From assembly GCA_020052235.1 (NCBI GenBank), contig JAGVPM010000127.1, positions 1-48,388 of the forward strand: a stretch of 48,388 nt of DNA, in the 5' to 3' direction. The DNA is from Candidatus Goldiibacteriota bacterium (lineage in GTDB: Bacteria > Oederibacteriota > JAAXVQ01). Positions 1-8,495 of the stretch are shown one piece after another; positions within the stretch are counted from its first letter, which is position 1, and every line of letters begins with the position of its first letter. Below the pieces are notes generated by a model. That model searched no databases, was not told the DNA's origin, and was given only the letters and a program-made list of their open reading frames with translations. The position numbers and the translations under genes are program-made.

Positions 1-1
1 A

Positions 2-802
2 GCGGTTTTAGACGAGATGATTCACCGGTTAACCCCGCAAAATCGTTTATTACTGTTTTTTAATTACGATTCGGTATTAAACACATCTTCCGCCGGCGGT
101 TCCATGCCGTTGGATTTACCCATGCGTGAACAATTGCGTGAACTGTCGGAATTAAATATCCTGACTTTAATCCTGGTGAGTGATTTTTCCCTGGCGGTCT
201 TAAAAAAAGCCATTGGATTTTCGGGCATATATTTGATTGCCAACAATGGCATGGAAATTTTTGGGCCGGATTTAAATGTTGTGCATGCGGAAGGCAAAAG
301 GATCCGGCAAGTTTTGAAGGACGTCATGAAGGCCTTGGACGGCAAGCGGCATGAATTGCCGGATGTGGTGTTTGACAACCGGGATTTGTCAATGGTCGTG
401 GATTTCAGCCAAGCCAAACCTTTAATTCAAAGACGGACACGCATTGTGCTGGAACAGACGTGGACCCCGCTGATGGATTCATTTACCCTGCACGAAAAGA
501 ACAATACGTTGGTCCTGCGCCCGCGCTTGGGCTGGGGCAAGGGGCGCGCGGTCATGTTTCTATGGAATAAATTTGCCACGCCCCGGCGCCGGCCTTTGGT
601 CATGGCCATAGGCGCGTATGAAAGCGAAGAGGAAATTTTCGGATTTATGGGGCGTGAAGGCATGGGCGTGGTGGTCGGCAATGAAACCCGGCTGGCGAAT
701 TCCAAGGCAAATTATTTCCTCAAAAACCGCAGTGAAGTTACGAAGCTGATTTCCTGGCTCTTGCAAAACCTTCCTCATCCAAATCATTCAGGGGCGCGTT
801 GA
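2..802 (+). CDS. Degenerate trehalose-6-phosphate phosphatase (OtsB-like HAD) domain, probably 5'-partial
   Basis: The layout matches the HAD-family trehalose-phosphatase fold: an N-terminal hydrophobic strand with motif I, a mid-domain NNGMEI block like the NHGAE block of OtsB, the GWGKGRAV block with Lys175, and the motif III/IV region near residue 199 (numbered from the ATG at 17). The catalytic motifs are broken. Motif I reads NYDSVL instead of DxDGTL, so the nucleophile Asp is Asn16. The Ser-Gly-Arg of motif II reads VSDF. The GDD metal-binding pair reads GAY (199-201). It is therefore probably not a working phosphatase. The frame is open to the first bases of the window and the ATG at 17 has no clear ribosome site, so this may be the C-terminal domain of a synthase-phosphatase fusion, where such domains are often degenerate. 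That fusion is an inference. Confidence 0.7.
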   Translation, partial: AVLDEMIHRLTPQNRLLLFFNYDSVLNTSSAGGSMPLDLPMREQLRELSELNILTLILVSDFSLAVLKKAIGFSGIYLIANNGMEIFGPDLNVVHAEGKRIRQVLKDVMKALDGKRHELPDVVFDNRDLSMVVDFSQAKPLIQRRTRIVLEQTWTPLMDSFTLHEKNNTLVLRPRLGWGKGRAVMFLWNKFATPRRRPLVMAIGAYESEEEIFGFMGREGMGVVVGNETRLANSKANYFLKNRSEVTKLISWLLQNLPHPNHSGAR

Positions 803-963
803 GGAAAAAACTAACAACCAGCCCCGTGAACCTCTGGCGGTCAATTTTTAAAATTTAAAAATACTTCGCTACTATTTTAGTAATGTGTTGTCATAAACAA
901 TAGGCCTGGAATAATCACCGCCCCCGGGGCGTTATAGCGAGACGCAACTCACCGTAAAAGCAG

Positions 964-984
964 TTTCCACCGAGCGGCTGGAAA
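964..984 (+). other. Hairpin in the leader of the 532-residue exported protein gene
   Basis: The arms TTTCCA (964-969) and TGGAAA (979-984) are perfectly complementary around a CCGAGCGGC loop that can itself pair CCG with CGG. A GC-rich self-complementary stretch, CGCCCCCGGGGCG, lies about 45 bases upstream. The two suggest a folded 5' leader in the 218-base gap before 1021. No known riboswitch is recognised. Confidence 0.3.
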
Positions 985-1020
985 ATTTATCGCCCTAAAA
1001 TAGAGGTTTAACTGATCAAG

Positions 1021-2619
1021 ATGAGCGTATTGAACTTGCGAATGGTAAAAACAAGTTTGCACTTGCTGTCAGCAGCAGTATTTCTTTTGGTTTTATCAGT
1101 TAATCATGCCTGGGCCTCAGAATCCTGGAATCCGGATCAGTTTAGGGTAATAGATGCCCCCTGGGTGGACAACCAACAATTTTCCCTGTATTTGAGCGGT
1201 GGCGGCAATTTTAACATGCACGATGATCAACATGGAAACCAACCGGTTCTTAACACCTATGATGACCGGGTTCATACCACGGAAAATCAAAGCAATATAA
1301 ACGTTTATCCGAATTTTAACTACCAGTACCAAACTTTAGCCTGGGAATTGGGCGTGAAGCTTCCCTTTTCGGTTTCTTTTTCGCTCAATGAATCTATTGA
1401 TGACAGATCGCCTGTTTATTCGTTCGGAACACCAAGTTGGCAAAGAGAGATTGCGGAAAATACCCAACTGGGAGCCGATCCGCAAATCGCTCTTACGTAT
1501 TATTATGAATCGTGGTTTATTAATCCGGTTTTTTCGGCTAATGGGGATGAATCTTTTAATCATGCTAAAATTCAAAAACGAAATTTTTCGAACGGCAGTT
1601 GGCAGCCCGAAGTTGTGACTTTCGTAGTTACTGAAAATTACTCGTTTCAGGCGAACCAAGTTTTCCGAATGGGGTGGGGCAGAATTTACGAGGGGAACCA
1701 CGCTTTTCAAGCCTTACAACTTTTGGAAGAACTATCCGAAGAGGGACAATTACAACATTCTGCGTGCGCCGGAGATATTCGCGATTTGAGCGGAATTATC
1801 ATGCACGCCCGCCGGGCGGATATCAAGGACACGCGTTTGAAAATTAAAGCGGCTCTAAAAAATATCCTGCTTTTTTTAGAAAAACGGGGATTGGTTTTAC
1901 CCGGCAATACGGATGCATTTTTAACCGTGGATGATGTATATCGGAATATAACTGAGGATAACAGGCCGTTTGGGTTTTCAGTCAACAGCCGTTTGGGAGC
2001 AGGCCTATTCGTGAAAAATCATGAACAAAACACGCTTGATCAAAACGGAGCTTGGACGGACTATCGCAAAGATGAATCAGTGCCGCAGCAGGCGTTTGCC
2101 GGTGCCGAATTCCGTTATGAAGTGCCGCTTTCCAGGCAGTGGCAGGTTGGAACCTCAGCCAACTTGGACTGTACTTTTATTAGTTTTGGTTTTTCTGACA
2201 TGAGGTATACGCCCTATCAAATAATTGCCGAAGGAAACGTGTATGCTGATTATTATTTCAACACACGCTGGAAAATCGGCGCTTCTGCCAAAGTGGATTT
2301 TCAATGTGACACGGAGCCTAAGCAGGATGCTATCGAGGTCAACGATCAATCGGTGCTCCTGCATTTTCAAAGAGAATATGCGAAAATTGATGCATCCATT
2401 CACGCGCAAAATCAATTGGCACCGGACTTCTATCTTACTGCATCTTTGGGCGGCTTTTTTGAAAATCAAAGGTATAAAGAATTGTTTTTAACCGGAGAAT
2501 ACCACCCCGCAGCTTATCAGCCGACTTTGGAAGAAATCAATACAGCTAATCAAACAGCTCCGAAGATATTTGAGATGAATTGGTATTTTACTGTGAGTAT
2601 CAATTACCGGCTGATGTAA
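1021..2619 (+). CDS. Exported protein of unknown function, possible outer-membrane barrel
   Basis: A 532-residue protein with a typical signal peptide (hydrophobic core at about residues 12-27, cleavage probably after HAWA at 32). The mature chain is rich in aromatic and polar alternation and ends in a strand-like YFTVSINYRLM, resembling an outer-membrane barrel end. A more helical, charged insert around residues 240-310 interrupts the barrel-like pattern. I do not recognise a named family. The start at 1021 lies 12 bases after GAGG; the in-frame ATG at 1042 is an alternative. It is followed 13 bases later by a second exported barrel-like protein, so the two are probably co-transcribed and may work in the same envelope structure. 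Confidence 0.75.
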   Translation: MSVLNLRMVKTSLHLLSAAVFLLVLSVNHAWASESWNPDQFRVIDAPWVDNQQFSLYLSGGGNFNMHDDQHGNQPVLNTYDDRVHTTENQSNINVYPNFNYQYQTLAWELGVKLPFSVSFSLNESIDDRSPVYSFGTPSWQREIAENTQLGADPQIALTYYYESWFINPVFSANGDESFNHAKIQKRNFSNGSWQPEVVTFVVTENYSFQANQVFRMGWGRIYEGNHAFQALQLLEELSEEGQLQHSACAGDIRDLSGIIMHARRADIKDTRLKIKAALKNILLFLEKRGLVLPGNTDAFLTVDDVYRNITEDNRPFGFSVNSRLGAGLFVKNHEQNTLDQNGAWTDYRKDESVPQQAFAGAEFRYEVPLSRQWQVGTSANLDCTFISFGFSDMRYTPYQIIAEGNVYADYYFNTRWKIGASAKVDFQCDTEPKQDAIEVNDQSVLLHFQREYAKIDASIHAQNQLAPDFYLTASLGGFFENQRYKELFLTGEYHPAAYQPTLEEINTANQTAPKIFEMNWYFTVSINYRLM

Positions 2620-2632
2620 AAAGGCGGGGAAA

Positions 2633-3343
2633 ATGTTGAAAAATTCATTTGGGTTGAACAGATTAAGCCTATGTTTGCTGGTTATTGCTGTCATGATCGC
2701 GGTAGCAACAAGGGCTTGGACTATGGATTTTTCCGGCGAAGGCAACTCCGGCACAGTTCAGGCGGATGTGTCTATCAGCCCGGTTTATTCCATATTCTCA
2801 AATGACCGGGTTATTCCTTACAAACCCGTGCATAACTCTGGCTATGTTGATTTAGGCGGAAAAATCCAATCCCTTGTGGGAAAGTTGTCTTTTTTCAGTG
2901 CCGTGCACGGCGGCTGGATCATCAACCGGCATGTTTATCTCGGTTTGGGCGCGTATGCGCTCCATGCACCCAAAGATCAATTAAATCCAAGCGGGTATAT
3001 GTGGTACGACCAAAGTTCCATGTTTTACGGAGGCGTTGAAGGCGGTTATCGGTTTCCTCTCAACGAAAGAATTAATCTCAGGGCGCAGCTTTTGCTGGGC
3101 ATTATCAGCACAAATTTTTTCAGTCAGCTAAATGCGCAGAATGGGCATATGAATGTTTTCAGCAATGACTCCATGCTGATTGAGCCGGGCGTATATGCGG
3201 ATATGAAAATTTGGCGCGAGTTTGGAATTTCTCTGGGTGTTCACTATCACTTCACGCAAGGCGCCGAAGGCCCGGAGGGAATGAATCAAAGCGGGCTCAA
3301 TCAGCCAGGCTTGGAGCTGACCGTGAAGTGGGCCGGCGATTGA
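2633..3343 (+). CDS. Small predicted outer-membrane beta-barrel protein
   Basis: A 236-residue protein with an N-terminal signal peptide (hydrophobic stretch at about residues 10-27) and alternating glycine/aromatic strands such as YLGLGAYAL, GVEGGYRF and GISLGVHYHF. It ends with LELTVKWAGD. Size and pattern fit an 8- to 10-stranded barrel of the porin-like or OmpW/OmpX size class; the exact family is not recognised. GGGGA lies about 7 bases before the ATG. It probably forms an operon with the preceding exported protein. The 120 bases after it contain only a weak hairpin (TGTCC/GGACA) and no obvious terminator. Confidence 0.7.
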   Translation: MLKNSFGLNRLSLCLLVIAVMIAVATRAWTMDFSGEGNSGTVQADVSISPVYSIFSNDRVIPYKPVHNSGYVDLGGKIQSLVGKLSFFSAVHGGWIINRHVYLGLGAYALHAPKDQLNPSGYMWYDQSSMFYGGVEGGYRFPLNERINLRAQLLLGIISTNFFSQLNAQNGHMNVFSNDSMLIEPGVYADMKIWREFGISLGVHYHFTQGAEGPEGMNQSGLNQPGLELTVKWAGD

Positions 3344-3466
3344 CATAGCTGTCCAAATTCGGACAAATTCAATTATGGTTTTAATACGTTAATCCATGAA
3401 TAATTGCTTTTCAAGATAAGGAATTAAGATTAGAATTCACACATCACTTTATTTGGATGAACTCTG

Positions 3467-6400
3467 ATGAGATGGTTAAAATGGTTTGCCTTTATAAATA
3501 TGGCGCTCTTAACCGTGGCGCCTTCCACTTTCGCGGAAATTCCTGCGGAACAAATGTTTCGCCTGGCGTATGGCCTTTATCAAAATCATAATTTTGAGTT
3601 GGCCAGGACCCAGTGGAGCAAATTTGTTCAGTCGTATCCGCAGCACCCCCGGGCGGGTGATGCCCAGTATTTATGGGCTGAGAGTTGGTACCAAGAAGGG
3701 GTGTATACGCGCGCTGAAGAAGGGTTCAGGCGGGTTTTGCAGCAATATCCCTTGAGCCAATATTTGCCCGAGTCACGCTACCGTTTGGCGCGCTGCCTGT
3801 TTCATACGGAACAATTTGCCGAAGCCGGCCGTGAATTCCGTTCGTTTCTCCGTGGTTATCCGGATAATTATCTATTTCCCGAAGCTTGGTTTTGGCTTGG
3901 GGAGTGCGAATACCGCCAGGCGGAATATGCCCACGCCGCAGAAGAATATGCCTGGTTTATCCAACATTATCCCAAGCATGAATTGGTTTCCTATGCGCTT
4001 TATTCGGAAAGCAGAACCTATTACGATTGGGCGCGGGCGGATGCTAAAGTAACCTCAATTACGGGAAACAGCCAAATTTTATTTCAACAGGCAGACGAAT
4101 GTTTTGGGAAATTTCAGAATGATTTTCCCGAGGCGCCCTTGTATCCGGATTCATTATATTACCGCGCCGAAACCTTGGTGGTGCTGGAAAAATATGATTT
4201 GGCGTTGAGCCAATACACACAGTTGCAGGAAAAATTTTCCGAACATCCTTTGGCGCCATATGCGGGCTATGGCCGGGGGATCGTTGGATTGCTTAAAGAC
4301 GAACCGGTGAATGCCGAGAAGGAGTTTCGGGCTTTGTTGGAGAAGTATCCGGGGCATGCCATGAATCCTCTGGTGCGTTTGCGCCTGGGGCAGGCATTGG
4401 CGCGTCAGGAAAAATTTGAAGAGGCGGTTCAGGAATTAATGGCCGTGGCGCTCAAGTATCCCTCCAGCCCATTTGTGGCGCGTGCGTTGTATACGGCAGG
4501 CTGGTGTTGCCTGCGGGAAAATAAGGAAAATGAAGCCATCAATTTGTTTCAGCGGCTGCTGGATTCTGACCCTTCGCAGGATCTGGCCGCCCAGGCCCTG
4601 TTTTTGGTGGGAAATGCTTTTTATCGCCTGCAACGGTATGATTCGGCAGGCAAGGCTTACCGTGATCTTTACAGTGATTACCCGGAATCATCCTGGACCC
4701 CCGCGGCCATGTATTGGACCGGCTGGTGCGAGTTTCAGTTGGGTAAACCGGATGCGGCTTTGCCGGAATTTGAACGATTGTTGAAAAATTATCCCACGCA
4801 TGCCCTGGCGGCTGAAGCGCGGCTGCGTTTGGGCGATGCCCGGTTCCGCATGGAAAAAATGGAGGATGCCCGCCGGGAATACCAAACCGTGTTGGACCAA
4901 TTTCCCCTGGCACGCGAAGCGGCATTGGCGCAATCGGGGATTGCGTGGACTTATTTTAAAACCAACAACTTTGAATCGGCGGAGACCGGGTTTAAACGCA
5001 TCTTGCTGCTTTATCCGGTTGGGCCGGTTCAAGCCGATGCTTTATTGCGCCTGGGGGATATTGCCTACAACCGCAAGGACTATACGGCGGCGGATGAAAA
5101 TTACAGCCGGGTTATTTCCCAATACCCGAATACGCAGGAATATTTTGAGGGGTTGTTTCAAAGCGGGTGGTGTGCTTACCGGAATGAGGATTTTGCCCGC
5201 GCCATCGCCCGTTGGAACCGGCTGGTGGCGGAGCAACCCAAACACGCCCTGGCCGGTGAAGCCTTGTATTGGATTGCGTGGGCGAAATTCCGCCAAGGCC
5301 AATATGCGGATGCCCGGCAGGTATTTAAACAGATGTCCGAAGCCTATGCGGCCAGCCACCTGGCAGTGGATGCGCAACTGCGCGTAGGCATGTGTTACTA
5401 CAATGCCAAACAATACGGCGACGCCATTGCGTCCTATCAGAAGTTTGTGGAACGGCATTCCGATCACACCTTGGTGCCGGATGCACTGTATGGGATTCAA
5501 TGGTCGTATTATCAAATGGGTAAATTCAAAGAGGCGGTTGAAGCTTCGAAACGCTTTGTGAAAACGTACCCGCAAAGTCCCTTGTCGGCGGATGTGCAAT
5601 ACCGCATCGGGGAGCATTATTATCAGCATCAGCAGTTCGAACGGGCGCGCAAGGAATTTCAGGAATTAATTGTAAAGTATCCGAAAAGTCCCTTGGTGGC
5701 CGAGGCTTTGTATTGGTCGGGATGGTGTGATTTAAAGGAACGGAAATTTGCCGATGCCTTGGGGAAGTTCCGGAAAGTCATGACCGATTATCCCGACCGC
5801 GACGCGGTCGGCCAGTCCGCTTTTTGGATTGGGACCACGTATTACCAGATGCACGAATACGATCAAGCCATCAACACGTTCAATAAATTTGTGGAAGATC
5901 ATCCGGATCACAAATTGGCCGCCGATGCCCGGTTCAACAAAGCCATGGCGTTTAAGCGGTTGGATTTGGATGCGGAGGCCAAGCAGGCATATGAAGAAGT
6001 CATAGATCATTATCCGCAAACCGAGCTGGCGTTCCGCGCGCATATGCATATCGGGTACATGCTCCAGGATGCCCATCATTGGCCTGAAGCCATTGAAGCG
6101 TTTAACCAAGTCGTGGCCAATGCGCCCACCGATATGGCGGCTGAAGCGCAGTTTTGGATTGCGGATATCTATGAAAGCCAGCAGCAGTCGAAAATGGCGG
6201 CGCGTGAATACTTGAAGGTGGCGGATAAATTTACCGCGTCCAACCGCTGGGCCGTCACGGCCTTGGCGCGTGTGGCCGAACTAAATGAAAAAGACGGTGA
6301 GTTTGAAGCCGCCATCAGCATTTATCAGCGCATTGCCCGCACCAGCCCGGATAAGCGGGCTAAAAAATCAGCCAAGGATAGAATCAAATTGATACAGGAA

Positions 6401-6469
6401 AAATTGGCGGCCATCAATGTGCCGCCCCCAGCTCCGGAAAAACCCGCCGGAGGTGAGAAACATGAATAA
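3467..6469 (+). CDS. Very large periplasmic tetratricopeptide-repeat protein (YbgF/BamD-like repeats)
   Basis: A 1000-residue protein with a signal peptide (cleavage probably after STFA, about residue 23), then almost entirely TPR units of about 36-38 residues. Typical elements recur: AxYxxGxxxYxxxxYxxAxxxFxxFLxxYPxxxLxxxAxYWxGxC. The PxxxLAxxAxY pattern is that of periplasmic YbgF/CpoB and BamD-type repeats. The C-terminus is a short Pro/Lys-rich tail. It is the first gene of a run containing a TonB-receptor-like barrel, exbB, exbD and tonB, and its stop overlaps the next start by 8 bases. It is therefore likely a scaffold linking the Ton motor to an outer-membrane structure. The partner is not known. 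Confidence 0.88.
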   Translation: MRWLKWFAFINMALLTVAPSTFAEIPAEQMFRLAYGLYQNHNFELARTQWSKFVQSYPQHPRAGDAQYLWAESWYQEGVYTRAEEGFRRVLQQYPLSQYLPESRYRLARCLFHTEQFAEAGREFRSFLRGYPDNYLFPEAWFWLGECEYRQAEYAHAAEEYAWFIQHYPKHELVSYALYSESRTYYDWARADAKVTSITGNSQILFQQADECFGKFQNDFPEAPLYPDSLYYRAETLVVLEKYDLALSQYTQLQEKFSEHPLAPYAGYGRGIVGLLKDEPVNAEKEFRALLEKYPGHAMNPLVRLRLGQALARQEKFEEAVQELMAVALKYPSSPFVARALYTAGWCCLRENKENEAINLFQRLLDSDPSQDLAAQALFLVGNAFYRLQRYDSAGKAYRDLYSDYPESSWTPAAMYWTGWCEFQLGKPDAALPEFERLLKNYPTHALAAEARLRLGDARFRMEKMEDARREYQTVLDQFPLAREAALAQSGIAWTYFKTNNFESAETGFKRILLLYPVGPVQADALLRLGDIAYNRKDYTAADENYSRVISQYPNTQEYFEGLFQSGWCAYRNEDFARAIARWNRLVAEQPKHALAGEALYWIAWAKFRQGQYADARQVFKQMSEAYAASHLAVDAQLRVGMCYYNAKQYGDAIASYQKFVERHSDHTLVPDALYGIQWSYYQMGKFKEAVEASKRFVKTYPQSPLSADVQYRIGEHYYQHQQFERARKEFQELIVKYPKSPLVAEALYWSGWCDLKERKFADALGKFRKVMTDYPDRDAVGQSAFWIGTTYYQMHEYDQAINTFNKFVEDHPDHKLAADARFNKAMAFKRLDLDAEAKQAYEEVIDHYPQTELAFRAHMHIGYMLQDAHHWPEAIEAFNQVVANAPTDMAAEAQFWIADIYESQQQSKMAAREYLKVADKFTASNRWAVTALARVAELNEKDGEFEAAISIYQRIARTSPDKRAKKSAKDRIKLIQEKLAAINVPPPAPEKPAGGEKHE

Positions 6470-8369
6470 ACGCGCCGCAATATTCCCCTCCCCAGGATTT
6501 GGTGGGAGGGGACAAAAGGGAGGGGGTAAAAGTTTTGCATTTAAAGATTTATCCCCTCACCTTCATCCTCTCCCACAAGGGGAGAGGAATTTAATAAATA
6601 AAAAATGTTTTTTCTGCAATCAGAGCTATCTAGGGTTACTAGTCGTATGCTTGTTACTCGGGTTAGGTATGATCCCGTATCCGGTTTTTGCAGCCGAGGA
6701 TAGGACCGGTGAATTGTCCGGGATTGTGGAAACCGTAAAACCCGAGCAGGCAGCACCGGGGATTAAAGAACCCGAAGCCACCCTGCCGTCGAAAAATGAA
6801 GCCAGCCGGCCTGCTTTGAAAATGCCTGAGGTGGTAGTCAAGGGGGAACGTCAATTTCGGGTAACTGCCGAGCGGCGCGAACTGTTGATGCTGGATCCCA
6901 TGTCGGGGACTAAAGAGATTCCTTCGGATTTGGCCGCAGTGGCCATTCCCGGCCTGGATACCCATAAAGGCGCTCCGGTTTTGCAAACCCTCACGGCCAA
7001 AAATTACCTCATGTCATTTGAAGCCGGTGTTGGTACCTCGCGGCTGACCGAAAGCCGTTTGGCTTTAGGGCAGGAATTTACCGGATTTAATTATTTGTTC
7101 CGAAGCGAATATGCCGCCGGTCAGGAACCGGAAGCATTCGGATTTACTCCCTATGGGCAAGGAGTAGACGCCGGTTTGGATCTGCGGGCTAATTTAACTC
7201 AGGATCTAAATATCATGTTCACGTTAACCGGCCGCGGAGAAACGCAAAGCCAACCAAATCAAGCCTTGGCCTGGGGAGAGTGGCTGGAGCGGGGACATGT
7301 TGGAGCCGCGTTGCAGGCAGAGCAAGTTTTTGGCGCACTGGCGGATTTAAAATGCAGCGGGAAGTTTCAGTCGTTCGTGCAGCGCGGGACACCTGCGGAG
7401 CAGCCGGCATTGAATGCCCAGGTTTATGGCGGCAAAGCGGAATATGAGCAAAAGATCGGCCATGTGTTAAATGACGGATTGAGTTTTTGGGCTCAGTTTG
7501 ACGTCCAGGGCCAAAAAACGCGGACTTCAAATTTTGCTCCTCAAGATCAGGAAGTTTCCGAACAATTAAAAACCACTTCACTCCTTGGCCGTTTTCGGTT
7601 TGCAACGCTTTTGCTTCTGGACTTGGGTGTGGAATTAGGCGATTATCAGGGCGAGGTGACCCGCAACACGGCCAACATTATCGGGAGCTTGTCGTTAGTT
7701 TTTCCCACGGGAAGTTTTTTATACACCCAATCTCATCCCGGGTTGCGGTGGAAACCGATGAGCGATTGGGCCTATGAACAACCGCATCCTGGCCGGGCGT
7801 TTTTACCCAAACCCGAAGTTATGCAGTCTAATTATCGCGCGGGCTGGCGCCAAAGTTGGCTGGGGATGGTTTCCAGTGATTTGGCTTGGTTCCGGCAAAA
7901 GAGCGGCGATACCTTGGTTTGGCTGGACATGAATCAAGACGGATTGTTCGAATTTCAAAACTTGGAAAACACGTACGTGGATGGCGCTGAAGCCGGAGTG
8001 GAGATTCACTATTCGCCCAGCGTGTCTCAGAGTGTTATTTATACCTATCGTTACGCAACAGCCGGATCGGATTTTTTTTGGCCCTACGTTCCCAAGCATC
8101 AAATTCAAACCGAATTGCGCGTCACCCGGCTTCCTTGGGAAGTCAGCGTCCAATATAAATATGCAGGGGAACGTTATGCGGCAACGGATGAAAATGCCAG
8201 CCAATTGAACCCTGCGCATCTGTTGGGTGCGAAAATAGATTATGAATTAAGACCTGGCTGGACGGTGTTTATGCGTTTGGAGAATTTGCTTAATGCAAAT
8301 TGGGAAGAATGGGCGGGCTATCCGGCCCGGTCACTGTCGGCCTTGGCCGGATTGCGGGTCGGTTTTTAG
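6462..8369 (+). CDS. TonB-dependent-receptor-like outer-membrane barrel lacking a plug domain
   Basis: A 635-residue protein from the ATG at 6462, which has a good ribosome site (GGAGGTGAG). Residues 1-45 are translated from a palindromic repeat; a normal signal peptide follows (hydrophobic core SYLGLLVVCLLLGLG, cleavage near VFAA). A TonB-box-like PEVVVKGER occurs around residue 125. The C-terminal half is a classic receptor barrel, with NLLNANWEEW and a final strand ending in LRVGF. The roughly 130-residue plug expected after the TonB box is missing: only about 60 non-plug residues separate it from the first barrel strands. Operon context (TPR protein before, exbB-exbD-tonB after) supports coupling to the Ton motor. 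The substrate is unknown. Confidence 0.8.
   Translation: MNKRAAIFPSPGFGGRGQKGGGKSFAFKDLSPHLHPLPQGERNLINKKCFFCNQSYLGLLVVCLLLGLGMIPYPVFAAEDRTGELSGIVETVKPEQAAPGIKEPEATLPSKNEASRPALKMPEVVVKGERQFRVTAERRELLMLDPMSGTKEIPSDLAAVAIPGLDTHKGAPVLQTLTAKNYLMSFEAGVGTSRLTESRLALGQEFTGFNYLFRSEYAAGQEPEAFGFTPYGQGVDAGLDLRANLTQDLNIMFTLTGRGETQSQPNQALAWGEWLERGHVGAALQAEQVFGALADLKCSGKFQSFVQRGTPAEQPALNAQVYGGKAEYEQKIGHVLNDGLSFWAQFDVQGQKTRTSNFAPQDQEVSEQLKTTSLLGRFRFATLLLLDLGVELGDYQGEVTRNTANIIGSLSLVFPTGSFLYTQSHPGLRWKPMSDWAYEQPHPGRAFLPKPEVMQSNYRAGWRQSWLGMVSSDLAWFRQKSGDTLVWLDMNQDGLFEFQNLENTYVDGAEAGVEIHYSPSVSQSVIYTYRYATAGSDFFWPYVPKHQIQTELRVTRLPWEVSVQYKYAGERYAATDENASQLNPAHLLGAKIDYELRPGWTVFMRLENLLNANWEEWAGYPARSLSALAGLRVGF
6484..6590. 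repeat. Palindromic dispersed repeat inserted inside a coding region
   Basis: Two GC-rich hairpins flank an A/T-rich centre: CCCCTCCC (6485-6492) with GGGAGGGG (6504-6511), and CCTCTCCC (6667 minus 100, that is 6567-6574) with GGGAGAGG (6580-6587). The outer segments are also complementary (GGAGGGGGTAA against ATCCCCTCACC). The reading frame through it gives a SPHLHPLPQGERN peptide, the well-known translation of a repeat common in many bacterial genomes. It lies between the ribosome site and the signal peptide of the barrel gene and keeps the frame. Confidence 0.8.
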
Positions 8370-8400
8370 GTTAAATCATACATTGCCAAATTAAGCAATA

Positions 8401-8455
8401 TCTCACCGCAGAGGCGCAGAGGACAGGGTTTCTCTGCGTCTCTGCGGTGAATGAG
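8401..8455. repeat. Palindromic CCGCAGAG repeat, copy 1
   Basis: The arm at 8403-8421 (TCACCGCAGAGGCGCAGAG) pairs with 8432-8450 over 19 bases with a single G-T pair, around a short loop. It lies in the 126-base gap between the barrel gene and exbB. Related copies occur at 35018 and 39742. In RNA it would form a long hairpin that could weaken read-through or protect the upstream transcript end. Confidence 0.85.
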
Positions 8456-8495
8456 ATTAAATCAAAATTGATATCCTTGAGGAGGAACTAAAAGC

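Noticed and set aside
3344-3380. A rho-independent terminator after the small barrel gene (TGTCC/GGACA)
   Set aside because: The stem is only five pairs and no T-run follows.
5042-5629. A 195-codon minus-strand frame, and a 195-codon plus frame at 4800-5387, within the TPR gene
   Set aside because: Both are shadows of the repeat-rich TPR reading frame. The periodic codon use creates long frames by chance.
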